A stretch of 64,000 bases of DNA from VRUE01 sp963807425 (GTDB lineage: Bacteria; Actinomycetota; Thermoleophilia; Solirubrobacterales; 70-9): NCBI GenBank assembly GCA_963807425.1, contig CAWEBZ010000003.1, forward strand, positions 124,001-188,000, in the 5' to 3' direction. Positions 7,759 to 16,755 of this stretch are shown one piece after another. The notes under the pieces were generated by a model. That model made no database searches. It worked only from the letters and a program-made list of their open reading frames with translations, and was not told the origin of the DNA. Numbering within the stretch: position 1 is the first letter of the stretch; each line of letters starts with the position of its first letter. A program made the translations under genes and the position numbers.

Positions 7759-8577
7759 CTAACGGTCGAAGAGCAGAGCCAGCTGACGCGACTGCGCCAG
7801 CAGGGTGCCGTCGGCGCTCCATAGCTCGCCGTCCTCCTCGAAGAAGCCGTGGCGGGCGAGGCCGGATTTGAAGACCGCGAGGTAGGGATCCTCTGGGGAG
7901 GCGCCGGGCGGTGGGAGCGGCGAGCGGAAGTGGACGGTGTAGTCGAGGGTGGGGGCGGGCGTTGGGCGCTCGAGGCGGACGAAGGGCGCTGGGAACCAGG
8001 CGTCCATCACCGCCGTGACCAGCGGGGGGTCGAGCAGGCGCGGCTCCCGGGCCCGGATCCAGGCGCCGCTGTAGGGCTTGCCGCCGGAGAACGCCTCGTC
8101 ACCAACCGCCGGTCGCACGCTGTAGTTCTGGAACATCGTCGGCATGCCGGAAACGTCCTCGGGATCCGGCGAGTACAGCTCCCCGGGCTCGCCAGCGTCC
8201 GGCATCTCGATCTCGGTGTAGTCGGGCCCCTCCCAGTCGGTCGAGAGCACCGCCAGCGCGCTCGCCTGGACCTCGCCCTCCTGCTCCATCCTCGCCGAGA
8301 GGAAGGTCGCGCTGCCTCCTTCGCGCTCGATTTGAACCGACAGCTCAACCGGGCCGGCGGCGGGGGAGCGGGGGAAGTGGACCGTGAGGGAGCGCGGTGC
8401 CCGCTCTTGCCCCACCGTTCGCTGCATCGCCCTCAGGATCAGCGCCGCCACGTAGCCGCCATTGGGCCCACGGTCGACCCACCAGCGCTCGCTGATTTGT
8501 CCGGCGAAACGACCTCCATCCAGGGCCTCGACCGCCGTGTCGGCGTCGAAGTCGTGCTGTGTCATCGCCTCGCTCAT
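7759..8577 (-). CDS. TesB-like acyl-CoA thioesterase (double hotdog)
   Basis: Thioesterase-superfamily protein of 272 residues. The segment DRGPNGGYVAALILRAM matches the start of the first hotdog domain of TesB/4HBT_3 proteins, and a second hotdog follows (LDYTVHFRSPLPPPG region). It should hydrolyse acyl-CoA or a similar thioester in the cytoplasm. The start is the ATG at 8577, which overlaps the TGA of the upstream MMPL gene; the frame is open further upstream inside that gene but has no support there. As the last gene of the padR-MMPL unit it may prepare or recycle the exporter's lipid substrate (inference). Confidence 0.85.
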   Translation of the reverse strand: MSEAMTQHDFDADTAVEALDGGRFAGQISERWWVDRGPNGGYVAALILRAMQRTVGQERAPRSLTVHFPRSPAAGPVELSVQIEREGGSATFLSARMEQEGEVQASALAVLSTDWEGPDYTEIEMPDAGEPGELYSPDPEDVSGMPTMFQNYSVRPAVGDEAFSGGKPYSGAWIRAREPRLLDPPLVTAVMDAWFPAPFVRLERPTPAPTLDYTVHFRSPLPPPGASPEDPYLAVFKSGLARHGFFEEDGELWSADGTLLAQSRQLALLFDR

Positions 8578-10718
8578 GCCCGCCCCGGCTCCGCGTCGGG
8601 ATCGGCGGTCTCGCTGATCCCGAAGCGCTCGTACAGTCGCCGCAGCGGCTTCGGCGCCCACCAGTTCCATTTGCCGAGCAGCTCCATCAGCGAGGGGACC
8701 AGCAGGGCGCGGATGATGCTGGCGTCGATCAATACCGCCAGCGCCGTGCCGATCCCGTTCTGCTTGACGAAGATGATCTGCGAGGTGGCGAAGGCGCCGA
8801 TCGCGACCGCGAACATCACCGCCGCGGCGGTGACGATCCGCCCGGTTCGCTCTAGCCCAATTGCCACGGCCTCGGAGTCTGAGGCGCCTTTGTCGCGCGC
8901 CTCCTTGATCCGCGAGAGCAGGAAGACGGCGTAGTCGGTCGAGAGCCCGAAGGCGAGGGCGAAGAGCAGGATCGGCATCGTCTGCTCCAGCGCCCCCTGG
9001 CTGGTGTAGTCGAAGAGGCCCTCGAAGCGGCCGTCCTGGAAGATCAGCACCAGCAGGCCGAAGACGGCGCTGAGGTTGAGGAAGTTCATGATCAGCGACT
9101 TGATCGGCAGCACAACCGAGCCGGTCATCAGGAAGAGGATCACCAGCGTCGAGACGATGATGATCATGAAGGCCACTGGCAGGTGGCGGACGAGGCTGCT
9201 CTGGAAGTCGATGAAGTCGGCCGTCGCCCCGGTGACCTGGATCGTGGTCCCGGGAACTTCGATCGCGCGGATCGCCTCCACCGTCGACTGGCTGGCCTCG
9301 GAGCGGAAGATGTCACCGGGGATCGTTTCGATCACGCTGAGGCCGCTGCTCAGCCGGAGGGGAGGCGCCGCCGCCGAGACTCCTTCGGCTTTGAGGACCG
9401 CCGCTCGCACCTGCACCGCCTTGGCGGGCCCCCCGCCCTGCACCGTGACCCAAATGGGCGTGTCGCGGTAGGGCGGGAAGTCCTCCTGCACCGCGTCGTA
9501 GACCTGGCGGGCGCTGGAGTCCGTGGGCAGGATCGCTGGGTCGGCCGCGGTGAACTTGATGCTGAAGAAGGGCAGGCCGAGGATGATCAGGAAGAGGGCG
9601 CTGAGGGTCGCGATCGGCGCCGGCCGCCGCATCACGAAGCGCGAGAGGCGGTACCAGAAGCCGTGCTCGTCGGGCCTGGTCTCGGCCTCTGCCCGACGCC
9701 TCAGGAAGCTCGGCGAGAGCGAGTTGATCCTGGTGCCGAGCAGGGTGAGCACCGCGGGAAGGACGGTGAGCGAGACGGCGGCGGCGAGCAGCGTCACCAA
9801 CGAGCCGCCGAAGCCCATCGAGTAGAGGAAGCGCTGCGGGAAGACGATCAGCGAGGCAAGTGCCGCCGCCACCGTCAGGGAGGAGAAGAAGACGGTGCGG
9901 CCCGCGGTGGCCATCACCCGTCGCATCGCCGCCAGTCCCGGCCCGTCCTTGGCGATCTCCTCTCGGTAGCGGGAGACGATGAAGAGGCTGTAGTCGATCG
10001 CCAGCCCGAGGCCGAGGCCGGTAGTCAGGTTGAGGGCGAAGATCGAGATCGACCCGACCTCGCTGAGCAGGCGGATGACGAGGAAGGTGCCGACGATCGC
10101 CAGCACGCCGGTCATCACGGGCAAGAGCGCCGCGACGAAGCTGCGGAAGAAGAGCAGGGAGAGCAGGAAGAGGAGCGGGAAGGCGAGCATCTCCGCCATC
10201 TGCAGGTCCTTCTCCACTTGCTTGTTGACCTGCTCCTGGGCGACCGCGGCGCCGCCAACCGTCACCCCAGGGCGGTCGTTGAGCTCGTCGGCGATGTCGG
10301 CGCCGGCCTCCTGCCACTGCTTGTCCCCTCGCGGTTTGAGACCGACAGCCAGGTAGGTGGAGCGCCCGTCCTCGGAGACGAAGGCTTTGGAGCCCGTCGC
10401 GTAGTAGCTGCCCACATTGGCGACGTCCGCACGACGTTTCAGCTGGCGGGCCAGCGACTCGACTCGCGTCCGCGTCGCGGGCTTCGCGACGGGAGCGTCT
10501 TTGACGAGCACGATCACCCCGGGCCCCCGGAAGCCGGCGTCGAGGAGCGCTTCTCGCGCCTCGACGCTCTCGGTCGCCGGATCGTCGGCGCCGTAGGGGT
10601 CAAGCCGGTCGGCCACCGAGCCACCAAGGGCTCCGGCGACGAGAAAGAAGAGGATCGCGGCAAGACCTACCCGGCGCGGGCGCCGGTCGGCGAGGCGGGC
10701 CAGGGCGTCAAACATCAT
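8574..10718 (-). CDS. MMPL/RND-family membrane transporter
   Basis: Transporter of 714 residues with the duplicated RND layout: one N-terminal helix, a large extracytoplasmic loop, a five-helix MMPL block (GLGLGLAIDYSLFIVSRYREE), a second loop and a second block (LALAFGLSTDYAVFLLSRIKE). The conserved intramembrane Asp residues (AIDYS, STDYA) that carry protons in MMPL proteins are present. It probably exports lipids or hydrophobic compounds. The start overlaps the padR 3' end by 11 bp and the stop overlaps the thioesterase start, so the three genes are an operon controlled by PadR. Confidence 0.92.
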   Translation of the reverse strand: MMFDALARLADRRPRRVGLAAILFFLVAGALGGSVADRLDPYGADDPATESVEAREALLDAGFRGPGVIVLVKDAPVAKPATRTRVESLARQLKRRADVANVGSYYATGSKAFVSEDGRSTYLAVGLKPRGDKQWQEAGADIADELNDRPGVTVGGAAVAQEQVNKQVEKDLQMAEMLAFPLLFLLSLLFFRSFVAALLPVMTGVLAIVGTFLVIRLLSEVGSISIFALNLTTGLGLGLAIDYSLFIVSRYREEIAKDGPGLAAMRRVMATAGRTVFFSSLTVAAALASLIVFPQRFLYSMGFGGSLVTLLAAAVSLTVLPAVLTLLGTRINSLSPSFLRRRAEAETRPDEHGFWYRLSRFVMRRPAPIATLSALFLIILGLPFFSIKFTAADPAILPTDSSARQVYDAVQEDFPPYRDTPIWVTVQGGGPAKAVQVRAAVLKAEGVSAAAPPLRLSSGLSVIETIPGDIFRSEASQSTVEAIRAIEVPGTTIQVTGATADFIDFQSSLVRHLPVAFMIIIVSTLVILFLMTGSVVLPIKSLIMNFLNLSAVFGLLVLIFQDGRFEGLFDYTSQGALEQTMPILLFALAFGLSTDYAVFLLSRIKEARDKGASDSEAVAIGLERTGRIVTAAAVMFAVAIGAFATSQIIFVKQNGIGTALAVLIDASIIRALLVPSLMELLGKWNWWAPKPLRRLYERFGISETADPDAEPGRA

Positions 10719-11271
10719 CTGCTCCTTTCGAGGCGACCGGATCGAGGAGCTGGCCCTCCATCCGCTCGCACCAGTCAGCGAACCACTCGTTGAACTCGAT
10801 CCCTCCGCGCAGCACCATCAGCGGGTAGGGGTCGTCTTGCTGCTCGAACTTTTCCTCCGCCTTTGGCTCCATCTCGCGCAGGCGCTCGGCGAGGCCGAGG
10901 CGGTAGCCGCGCATCGCGCGCAGCGTCTCGACTGCCTCCCGCGGCGGCTGGACTCCGGCGAAGAACAGCTTCAGCAACCCTTCTTCGCGCATCTCCGGGG
11001 CGGTAGGGGGCTGGCGCAACCAGTGCTTCAGCTCGGCTTCGCCGTCTTCGGTGATCGCATAGACCGTGCGCTTGCGCTCTCCCCGAGGTGCGTCGATGCC
11101 CTCGACCAGGCCGGCCGCCGAGAGCCGCTTCAGCTCCGGATAGATCTGCCCGTAGCTGGCGGCCCAGAAGAAGCGCGTCGTGTCGTCGACCAGCCCCTTG
11201 ATCTCATAGCCGGACCGTGGCTGGCGACTGACCATGCCGAGGATCACGTAGGCGGTCGGGCTCAGCTCCAT
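10708..11271 (-). CDS. PadR-family transcriptional regulator
   Basis: Regulator of 187 residues with an N-terminal winged helix (YVILGMVSRQPRSGYEIKGLVDD, then SYGQIYPELKRLSAAGLVEG) and the C-terminal helical dimerisation region of the PadR/Vir-like group. It is the first gene of the padR-MMPL-thioesterase operon. PadR proteins commonly repress their own operon and a linked exporter until a ligand binds. The palindromic AT-rich site just upstream (11276-11299) supports autoregulation. Confidence 0.92.
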   Translation of the reverse strand: MELSPTAYVILGMVSRQPRSGYEIKGLVDDTTRFFWAASYGQIYPELKRLSAAGLVEGIDAPRGERKRTVYAITEDGEAELKHWLRQPPTAPEMREEGLLKLFFAGVQPPREAVETLRAMRGYRLGLAERLREMEPKAEEKFEQQDDPYPLMVLRGGIEFNEWFADWCERMEGQLLDPVASKGADDV

Positions 11272-11275
11272 GCCT

Positions 11276-11299
11276 CGATATATATCGCTCCGATATATC
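11276..11299. promoter_or_regulatory. Candidate PadR operator
   Basis: An isolated AT-rich block in GC-rich DNA. It contains the palindrome CGATATATATCG (11276-11287) and a larger inverted repeat ATATATCG-CTC-CGATATAT (11280-11298). It starts 5 bp upstream of the padR ATG, so a bound dimer would block padR-operon expression. It may also affect the divergent subtilase promoter. Confidence 0.65.
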
Positions 11300-11419
11300 T
11301 ACATGCGTGATCTCGGTCACGCATCAAGCCCGTACGCCAGAGATGGAAAACAACGAATTGAAATTTTTGACTATTTCGAGAAGAGCAGAGATGCTTGCGG
11401 TGGGCGGGGTCACGAGACC

Positions 11420-11425
11420 AGGAGG
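11420..11425 (+). promoter_or_regulatory. Shine-Dalgarno deciding the subtilase start
   Basis: AGGAGG lies six bases before the ATG at 11432. This favours that start over upstream in-frame ATGs, and it leaves a signal peptide close to the N-terminus. Confidence 0.7.
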
Positions 11426-11431
11426 CATGCG

Positions 11432-12763
11432 ATGTCAGGTGGCCAGTACGACTCCCTACGTTCGTCCGGAGGGCGAAAGAGCCTGCGCACTGTGACTGCG
11501 CCGCTGGCAGTCTTCCTGCTCCTCTTCGTCGCCTCGGTGGCGGTTGCCGCCAGCCAGGGACCCGTCGAGGAGGAAGGCCGCTACATCGTCGTCCTCCAGG
11601 ACTCGATCGAGCACCCTGGCGCCGTAGGAGAGGAACACGTCGACCGCAACGGCGGCCACCTTGGCTTCGTCTACCGCTCCGGCCCGATCGGCTACTCGGC
11701 GACGCTGCCGGCCAGTGCCATCGAGGCGCTGTCGCGGGATCCGCGGGTGAGGGACGTCAGGGTCGACCACCACGACGTTGCCGCCGCGCAGGACATCCCG
11801 ACGGGGGTCGCCAGGGTCTTCGCCAGCACCAACGCCGCCCTGCAGATCGACGAAGAAGTGAACTTCACGGTCAATGCCGACGTCGCCGTGATCGATACAG
11901 GGGTCGACAACACGCATCCGGACCTCGTCGTCCACAAACGGACCTACTGCAACGGCACCGAAAAAACAGCGACCTGCACGAACGACATCGGGACGGACGA
12001 AGTTGGGCACGGCACCCACGTCGCCGGCACGATCGGGGCGATCGACAGCGAAAACGGCGTGGTCGGTGTCGCTCCCAGCGCCCGGATCTGGTCAGTCAAG
12101 GTCCTCGATCCCGGTGCTTGGGAATCGGAGATCGTCGCCGGGATCCAGTGGGTGACCTCCAAAGCAGCCGATATCGAGGTCGCCAACATGAGCATCGAGT
12201 GCGAAACGCTGCCCTGTACGCGAGCAACGGTCAAAGAAGCGGTGACCAAATCGATCGAAGCGGGGGTCGTCTACGTCATCAGCGCTGGCAACAAAGCCAA
12301 AGATGCCAAAGAAACGGAATACGCGAAGATTCCCCTCTCGCTCACCGTTTCCGCGCTGGCCGACTACGACGGCATCGCGAACGAAAAAGGCACGGCACGG
12401 TGGTATCCGAGCTGCAGCGAAACCAAACAGGAAAAAGACACGGGGAAAGTCGGGAACGACGACAACCTCGCCACCTTCAGCAACTGGGGGGCGGAAGTCG
12501 AGATCGCCGCCCCCGGCGTCTGCATCTACTCAACCTGGAACGGCAAAGGCTACGCCTACAACTCGGGCGCCTCGATGGCCGCTCCCCTCGTTGCGGGCGC
12601 GGCGGCGATCCGCGCCGCCCTCTCGAACCCCAACAACAAAACTGACGTGGAAACAATCGGGAAAACGCTCATCGCCGCCGGGAACCTCAACTGGACGGAC
12701 CGCCCCGGAGACACCTCGAAGGAGAGACTCCTCGACCTCAGCAACGAAACGCTGTTCAAATGA
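11432..12763 (+). CDS. Secreted S8 subtilase, first of a tandem pair
   Basis: A 443-residue exported serine protease. It shows a signal peptide (hydrophobic residues about 22-40), an inhibitor-I9 propeptide (RYIVVLQDSIEHPG to about residue 112) and a subtilisin domain with Asp155 (VAVIDTGVD), His193 (GHGTHVAGT), oxyanion Asn287 (SAGN) and Ser381 (GASMAAP). The usual GTSMAAPHVAG is GASMAAPLVAG here. The protease domain uses AAA and GAA for Lys and Glu far more than neighbouring genes, whereas the propeptide does not. Its stop overlaps the start of a paralogue (ATGA), so the two are co-translated. Confidence 0.92.
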   Translation: MSGGQYDSLRSSGGRKSLRTVTAPLAVFLLLFVASVAVAASQGPVEEEGRYIVVLQDSIEHPGAVGEEHVDRNGGHLGFVYRSGPIGYSATLPASAIEALSRDPRVRDVRVDHHDVAAAQDIPTGVARVFASTNAALQIDEEVNFTVNADVAVIDTGVDNTHPDLVVHKRTYCNGTEKTATCTNDIGTDEVGHGTHVAGTIGAIDSENGVVGVAPSARIWSVKVLDPGAWESEIVAGIQWVTSKAADIEVANMSIECETLPCTRATVKEAVTKSIEAGVVYVISAGNKAKDAKETEYAKIPLSLTVSALADYDGIANEKGTARWYPSCSETKQEKDTGKVGNDDNLATFSNWGAEVEIAAPGVCIYSTWNGKGYAYNSGASMAAPLVAGAAAIRAALSNPNNKTDVETIGKTLIAAGNLNWTDRPGDTSKERLLDLSNETLFK

Positions 12764-14082
12764 TGGCGGCGTCCATGCAGCCATGTGAGCGGGAGCGGAA
12801 GGGCGTGCGTGCCCTGAGCGGCTCAGTCGGGCTTTTCCTCGCTCTCGTTGCCCTGGTGGCGATCTGCGTTCCAGCTGGCTTCGCCGCAGACGAGGCTCGC
12901 TACATCGTCGTCCTCGAGAACTCTGTGGATGACCCGGGAGCGGTGGGGCGTGCCCAGACCGAGCAGCACGGTGGCCGACTCGGCTTTGTCTACGAGTACG
13001 GCCCGATCGGTTACTCGGCAACCCTGCCGAGCAGCGCGGTCGAGGCGTTGAGCCGTGACCCGCGGGTGAGGGACGTCAGGGACGATCAGTTGTACGTCGC
13101 CGGCGCGCAGACGACTCCGACGGGCGTCAAACGAGTCTTCGCCAGCACCAACAACGCGCTCAAAATCGATGAAGCAGCAAACTTCACGGTCAACGCCGAT
13201 GTGGCGGTGATCGACTTCGGGGTCGACTTCGAACACCCGGATCTCGTCGTCTTAAAACGGACCTACTGCAACGGCACCGAAAAAGCAGCGTCCTGCAAAG
13301 ACGAAACCGGAACCGACGAAAATGGGCACGGGACCCACGTCGCCGGCACGATCGCCGCGATCGACAACGGCGTGGGCGTGGTCGGTGTCGCCCCCAGTGC
13401 CCGGATCTGGGCGGTGAAGGTCCTCGACCCCAATTCCTTCGAATCGGAGATCGTCGCCGGAATCAATTGGGTCACCTCCAAAGCTGCCGACATCGAGGTC
13501 GCCAACATGAGCATCCAGTGCCCGGCGCTGCCCTGCGAACCGAAAACCATCAAAGAAGCAGTGACGAAATCGGTAGAAGCAGGAGTCGTTCACGTCGGGA
13601 TCGCCGGCAATCAGGGCAAAGAAGCCAGCCAAACAGGCCTCGCGACCATTCCCCTCTCGATCACGGCATCCGCGATTGCCGACTACGACGGCCTCCCGAA
13701 CGAAGCAGCCACGGCACTGTGGTATCCGAGCTGCAACGCGACGAAACAGGAAAAAGACACAGGAAAAGATGCGAACGACGACAACCTCGCCACCTTCAGC
13801 AACTGGGGCGCAGCCGTCGAGATAACCGCCCCGGGCGTGTGCATCTACTCGACCTACAAAGGCAAAGGCTACGCCTACGAAACGGGCACCTCGATGGCGG
13901 CGCCCCACGTTGCGGGCGCGGCGGCGATCCTGGCGGCTCTCTCGAACCCCAACAACAAAGGGGACGTGGAAGCGATCAAAGCCACGCTCGTCAACGCGGG
14001 GAACCTCAACTGGACGGACCGCCCCGGAGACCCCTCGAAGGAGAAACTCCTCGACCTCAGCAACGAAGCCCTGTTCAAATGA
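12760..14082 (+). CDS. Secreted S8 subtilase, second of the tandem pair
   Basis: This 440-residue paralogue of the preceding protease has the same order: signal peptide (hydrophobic about 23-42), I9 propeptide, catalytic domain with Asp152, His190, Asn284 and Ser378 (GTSMAAPHVAG). The residue after the catalytic Asp is Phe (VAVIDFGVD), where subtilases nearly always have Thr or Ser; this may alter activity or substrate. The two proteins match closely over most of their length, so a local duplication is likely. The same AAA/GAA-rich codon use appears in the protease domain. The start ATG lies in the previous stop. Confidence 0.9.
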   Translation: MMAASMQPCERERKGVRALSGSVGLFLALVALVAICVPAGFAADEARYIVVLENSVDDPGAVGRAQTEQHGGRLGFVYEYGPIGYSATLPSSAVEALSRDPRVRDVRDDQLYVAGAQTTPTGVKRVFASTNNALKIDEAANFTVNADVAVIDFGVDFEHPDLVVLKRTYCNGTEKAASCKDETGTDENGHGTHVAGTIAAIDNGVGVVGVAPSARIWAVKVLDPNSFESEIVAGINWVTSKAADIEVANMSIQCPALPCEPKTIKEAVTKSVEAGVVHVGIAGNQGKEASQTGLATIPLSITASAIADYDGLPNEAATALWYPSCNATKQEKDTGKDANDDNLATFSNWGAAVEITAPGVCIYSTYKGKGYAYETGTSMAAPHVAGAAAILAALSNPNNKGDVEAIKATLVNAGNLNWTDRPGDPSKEKLLDLSNEALFK

Positions 14083-14118
14083 ATGACTGCGTCTAGGCGG
14101 GTGTAGGCTCGGACCTCG

Positions 14119-14358
14119 ATGGCACTCGATCAGAGCAAGGTGGGGCAGGTCGTGGCGGCGCAGATGGAGGCGCTCGAAGCCGACTACGGCGAGGAGGGTT
14201 GCGAGATCGGCGACATCTGCACGATCGTCGAGGTGGTCGGGCCGCACGGGTCCCATGTGAGGGTGCGGACCAGCGAGATGCGTCCGCACATCGCCCTCGG
14301 CCTTCTGCGCATGGCGGAACGGGCGATGCTCAACAACCTCCAGGGCGGCAGCGACTAG
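14119..14358 (+). CDS. Conserved-looking small acidic protein
   Basis: A protein of 79 residues that I do not recognise. It is likely real: it has a clean ATG, actinobacterial codon use and a compact sequence with one beta-rich stretch (GDICTIVEVVGPHGSHVRVR) flanked by helices, ending in an amphipathic helix (ALGLLRMAERAMLNNL). No membrane segment or metal motif is seen. It lies between the subtilases and aspartokinase, 61 bp before the latter, with no overlap. Confidence 0.55.
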   Translation: MALDQSKVGQVVAAQMEALEADYGEEGCEIGDICTIVEVVGPHGSHVRVRTSEMRPHIALGLLRMAERAMLNNLQGGSD

Positions 14359-14419
14359 CGCGTTTCGCCAATTCTGGTGCGGGCTGGCTGCCGGGCCCGA
14401 CTATCCTCAGACGTTCTCC

Positions 14420-15718
14420 ATGAGCGAGCAGAGATCCGACATCGTCGTGATGAAGTTCGGCGGCACGTCCGTTGCCGGGGCCGAGCAGATCAAGCGCGCC
14501 GCGAGGCGGATCGTCGCCGCGCGCGAGGCGGGAAACCGGGTCGTCGCCGTGCTCTCCGCGCGGGGGAAGACGACCGACGAGCTGGTCGCCCAGGCGCTGG
14601 AGATCTCCGAGCGGCCGGTCTCGCGCGAGATGGACATGCTGCTCTCGACCGGTGAGCGGATCTCCTGTGCGCTCTGTGCGATGGCTATCTACGACATGGG
14701 CCACCAAGCGATCTCGCTGACCGGCTCCCAGGCAGGGATCGTCACTGACTCCTCGCACACCAAGGCGCGGATCATCGACGTCCGTGCCGATCGGATCGAG
14801 GAGAAGCTAGATCAGGACCACATCGTTCTCGTCGCCGGTTTCCAGGGGGTCTCTACCGAGAGCCGTGACGTGACCACGCTCGGCAGGGGCGGCTCGGACA
14901 CCACCGCGGTTGCGCTTGCCGCGGCGCTGAAGGCCAAGGTTTGTGAGATCTATACCGACGTCGCAGGTGTCTTCACCGCCGATCCGCGGATCGTGCCCGA
15001 CGCCCGCAAGCTGCCACTGGCCTCATACGAGGAGATGCTCGAGATGTCGGCCTCAGGGGCGAAGGTGCTGCAGCTGCGCTCGGTCGAGTACGCCCGCAAC
15101 CACGGGGTGCGCATCCACTGCCGCAGCAGCTTCGAAGACGGCCCCGGTACCCTCGTCGTGACCGAGCAGGAGATGGAGCAGGAGACAGTGGAGCAACCGT
15201 TCGTAACAGCTGTGACCCATGCCGACAACGAGGCCCGCGTGACCCTCACCGGCATCCGCGATGAGCCCGGCGTCGCCGGTGAGATCTTCAACGCGCTGGC
15301 CGAGGCCGGTATCAACGTCGACGTAATCATCCAGAACGAGCCCGTGGGCGACGACGAGCTGGCCGACCTCTCCTTCACCATTGACCGCTCCGAGCTGGGC
15401 ACCGCGACCGACGCGATCGCCGCCCTCGGCGGCGTCAGCCAGGGCGTGCGCACCGACGACCGGATCGGCAAGGTCTCGATCATCGGCGCCGGCATGCGCT
15501 CCCATCCCGGCGTCGCCGCCAAGGTCTTCGAGGTGCTGGGCGCCGAGCGGATCAACATCGAGATGATCTCGACCTCGCCGATCAAGATCTCATGCGTGAT
15601 CTCGGCTGATCGCCTTGCCGATGCGGTGAGGGTGCTGCACCAAGCCTTCGATCTCGGCGCCGATGCGGTCCGGCCCGAAGACCCGACTGGCGAGCACCGC
15701 CCGACCGTTCAGTCATGA
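14420..15718 (+). CDS. lysC: Aspartate kinase
   Basis: Catalyses ATP-dependent phosphorylation of aspartate, the first step to lysine, threonine, methionine and diaminopimelate. The protein has 432 residues with the N-terminal kinase motif VMKFGGTSVAG, the catalytic region TLGRGGSDTTAVALAAAL and two C-terminal ACT domains (TLTGIRDEPGVAGEIF and SIIGAGMRSHPGVAAKVF) for feedback control by amino acids. The stop overlaps the asd ATG (ATGA), the classical ask-asd operon. An internal start for a beta subunit, as in some actinobacteria, cannot be excluded. Confidence 0.95.
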   Translation: MSEQRSDIVVMKFGGTSVAGAEQIKRAARRIVAAREAGNRVVAVLSARGKTTDELVAQALEISERPVSREMDMLLSTGERISCALCAMAIYDMGHQAISLTGSQAGIVTDSSHTKARIIDVRADRIEEKLDQDHIVLVAGFQGVSTESRDVTTLGRGGSDTTAVALAAALKAKVCEIYTDVAGVFTADPRIVPDARKLPLASYEEMLEMSASGAKVLQLRSVEYARNHGVRIHCRSSFEDGPGTLVVTEQEMEQETVEQPFVTAVTHADNEARVTLTGIRDEPGVAGEIFNALAEAGINVDVIIQNEPVGDDELADLSFTIDRSELGTATDAIAALGGVSQGVRTDDRIGKVSIIGAGMRSHPGVAAKVFEVLGAERINIEMISTSPIKISCVISADRLADAVRVLHQAFDLGADAVRPEDPTGEHRPTVQS

Positions 15719-16749
15719 GCGGCTACCGGGTAGGAGTGCTGGGCGCCACCGGCGCCGTCGGCTCGACCATCCTCGAGCTGATCGCCGAGCGCGATTTCCC
15801 CGCCGACGAGGTGGTCCCGTTCGCCTCCGAGCGCTCGGCCGGCAAGACGCTGGAGTGGAACGGCTCGCTGCTCGAGTGCCGGGTGCTGAGTCCGGAGACG
15901 ATTCAGGGCCTTGACGTCGTGCTCTCCTCGGCGGGCGGCACGGTCAGCGCCGAGTGGGCGCCGAAGCTGGTCGAGGCGGGCGCAGTCGTCGTCGACAACA
16001 CCAGCTACTGGCGCATGCACGAGGACGTGCCGCTTGTCGTGGCCGGTGTCAACCCCGACGCGGCGGCGGCGCACAAGGGCATCGTCGCCAACCCCAACTG
16101 CACGACGATGGTGGCGATGATGGCGCTGGCGCCGATCCACCGCGCGGTCGGTCTCGAGCGGCTCGTCGTCTCCACCTACCAAGCCGTTTCCGGTACCGGT
16201 CAGCGGGCGATCGAGGAGCTGCGCTCCCAATCGCAGGCGGTGCTTGCCGGCGAGGAGAGCCCGCCCGCGAGCGTCTACCCGCACCGAATCGCCTTCAACG
16301 TCCTGCCTCAGGTCGAGGTCTTCAAGGATGGCGACGACTACACGACCGAGGAGCGCAAGGTGATGGCGGAGACGCGCAAGATCCTCGAGATCGGCGAGGA
16401 GGTGGCGATCTCCGCCACCTGCGCCCGGGTGCCGGTGATCAGCGGCCACTCGGAGTCGGTCAACGTGCGCACCCGCGAGGACCTCTCGCCCGAGGACTGC
16501 CGCGCCCTGCTCGCCGACGCCCCCGGAGTCGTCGTCGTCGACGATCCCGCCAGCGGCACCTACCCGATGGCGATCGACGCCGCCGGCCGCGACGACGTCC
16601 TCGTCGGCCGCATCCGCCGCGACCCCGGCCAGGAGCGCACCCTCAACCTCTGGGTCGCCGGCGATAACCTGCGCAAGGGCGCCGCGACCAATGCGGTTCA
16701 GGTCGCCGAGCTGCTGATCGAGCGGAACCTGCTCGGCTACGGCGAATAG
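15715..16749 (+). CDS. asd: Aspartate-semialdehyde dehydrogenase
   Basis: Reduces aspartyl phosphate to aspartate semialdehyde with NADPH. It has 344 residues, an N-terminal Rossmann motif VGVLGATGAVGSTIL and the catalytic Cys in NPNCTTM. It is translationally coupled to the aspartate kinase upstream, so the intermediate can be used directly. The stop falls 6 bp before the start of the antiporter gene, which may be read on the same transcript. Confidence 0.95.
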   Translation: MSGYRVGVLGATGAVGSTILELIAERDFPADEVVPFASERSAGKTLEWNGSLLECRVLSPETIQGLDVVLSSAGGTVSAEWAPKLVEAGAVVVDNTSYWRMHEDVPLVVAGVNPDAAAAHKGIVANPNCTTMVAMMALAPIHRAVGLERLVVSTYQAVSGTGQRAIEELRSQSQAVLAGEESPPASVYPHRIAFNVLPQVEVFKDGDDYTTEERKVMAETRKILEIGEEVAISATCARVPVISGHSESVNVRTREDLSPEDCRALLADAPGVVVVDDPASGTYPMAIDAAGRDDVLVGRIRRDPGQERTLNLWVAGDNLRKGAATNAVQVAELLIERNLLGYGE

Positions 16750-16755
16750 CCTCAG

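Noticed and set aside
7618..7824. Short frames within repeat elements A and B
   Set aside because: Frames are not kept between the two copies, so no shared protein is encoded.
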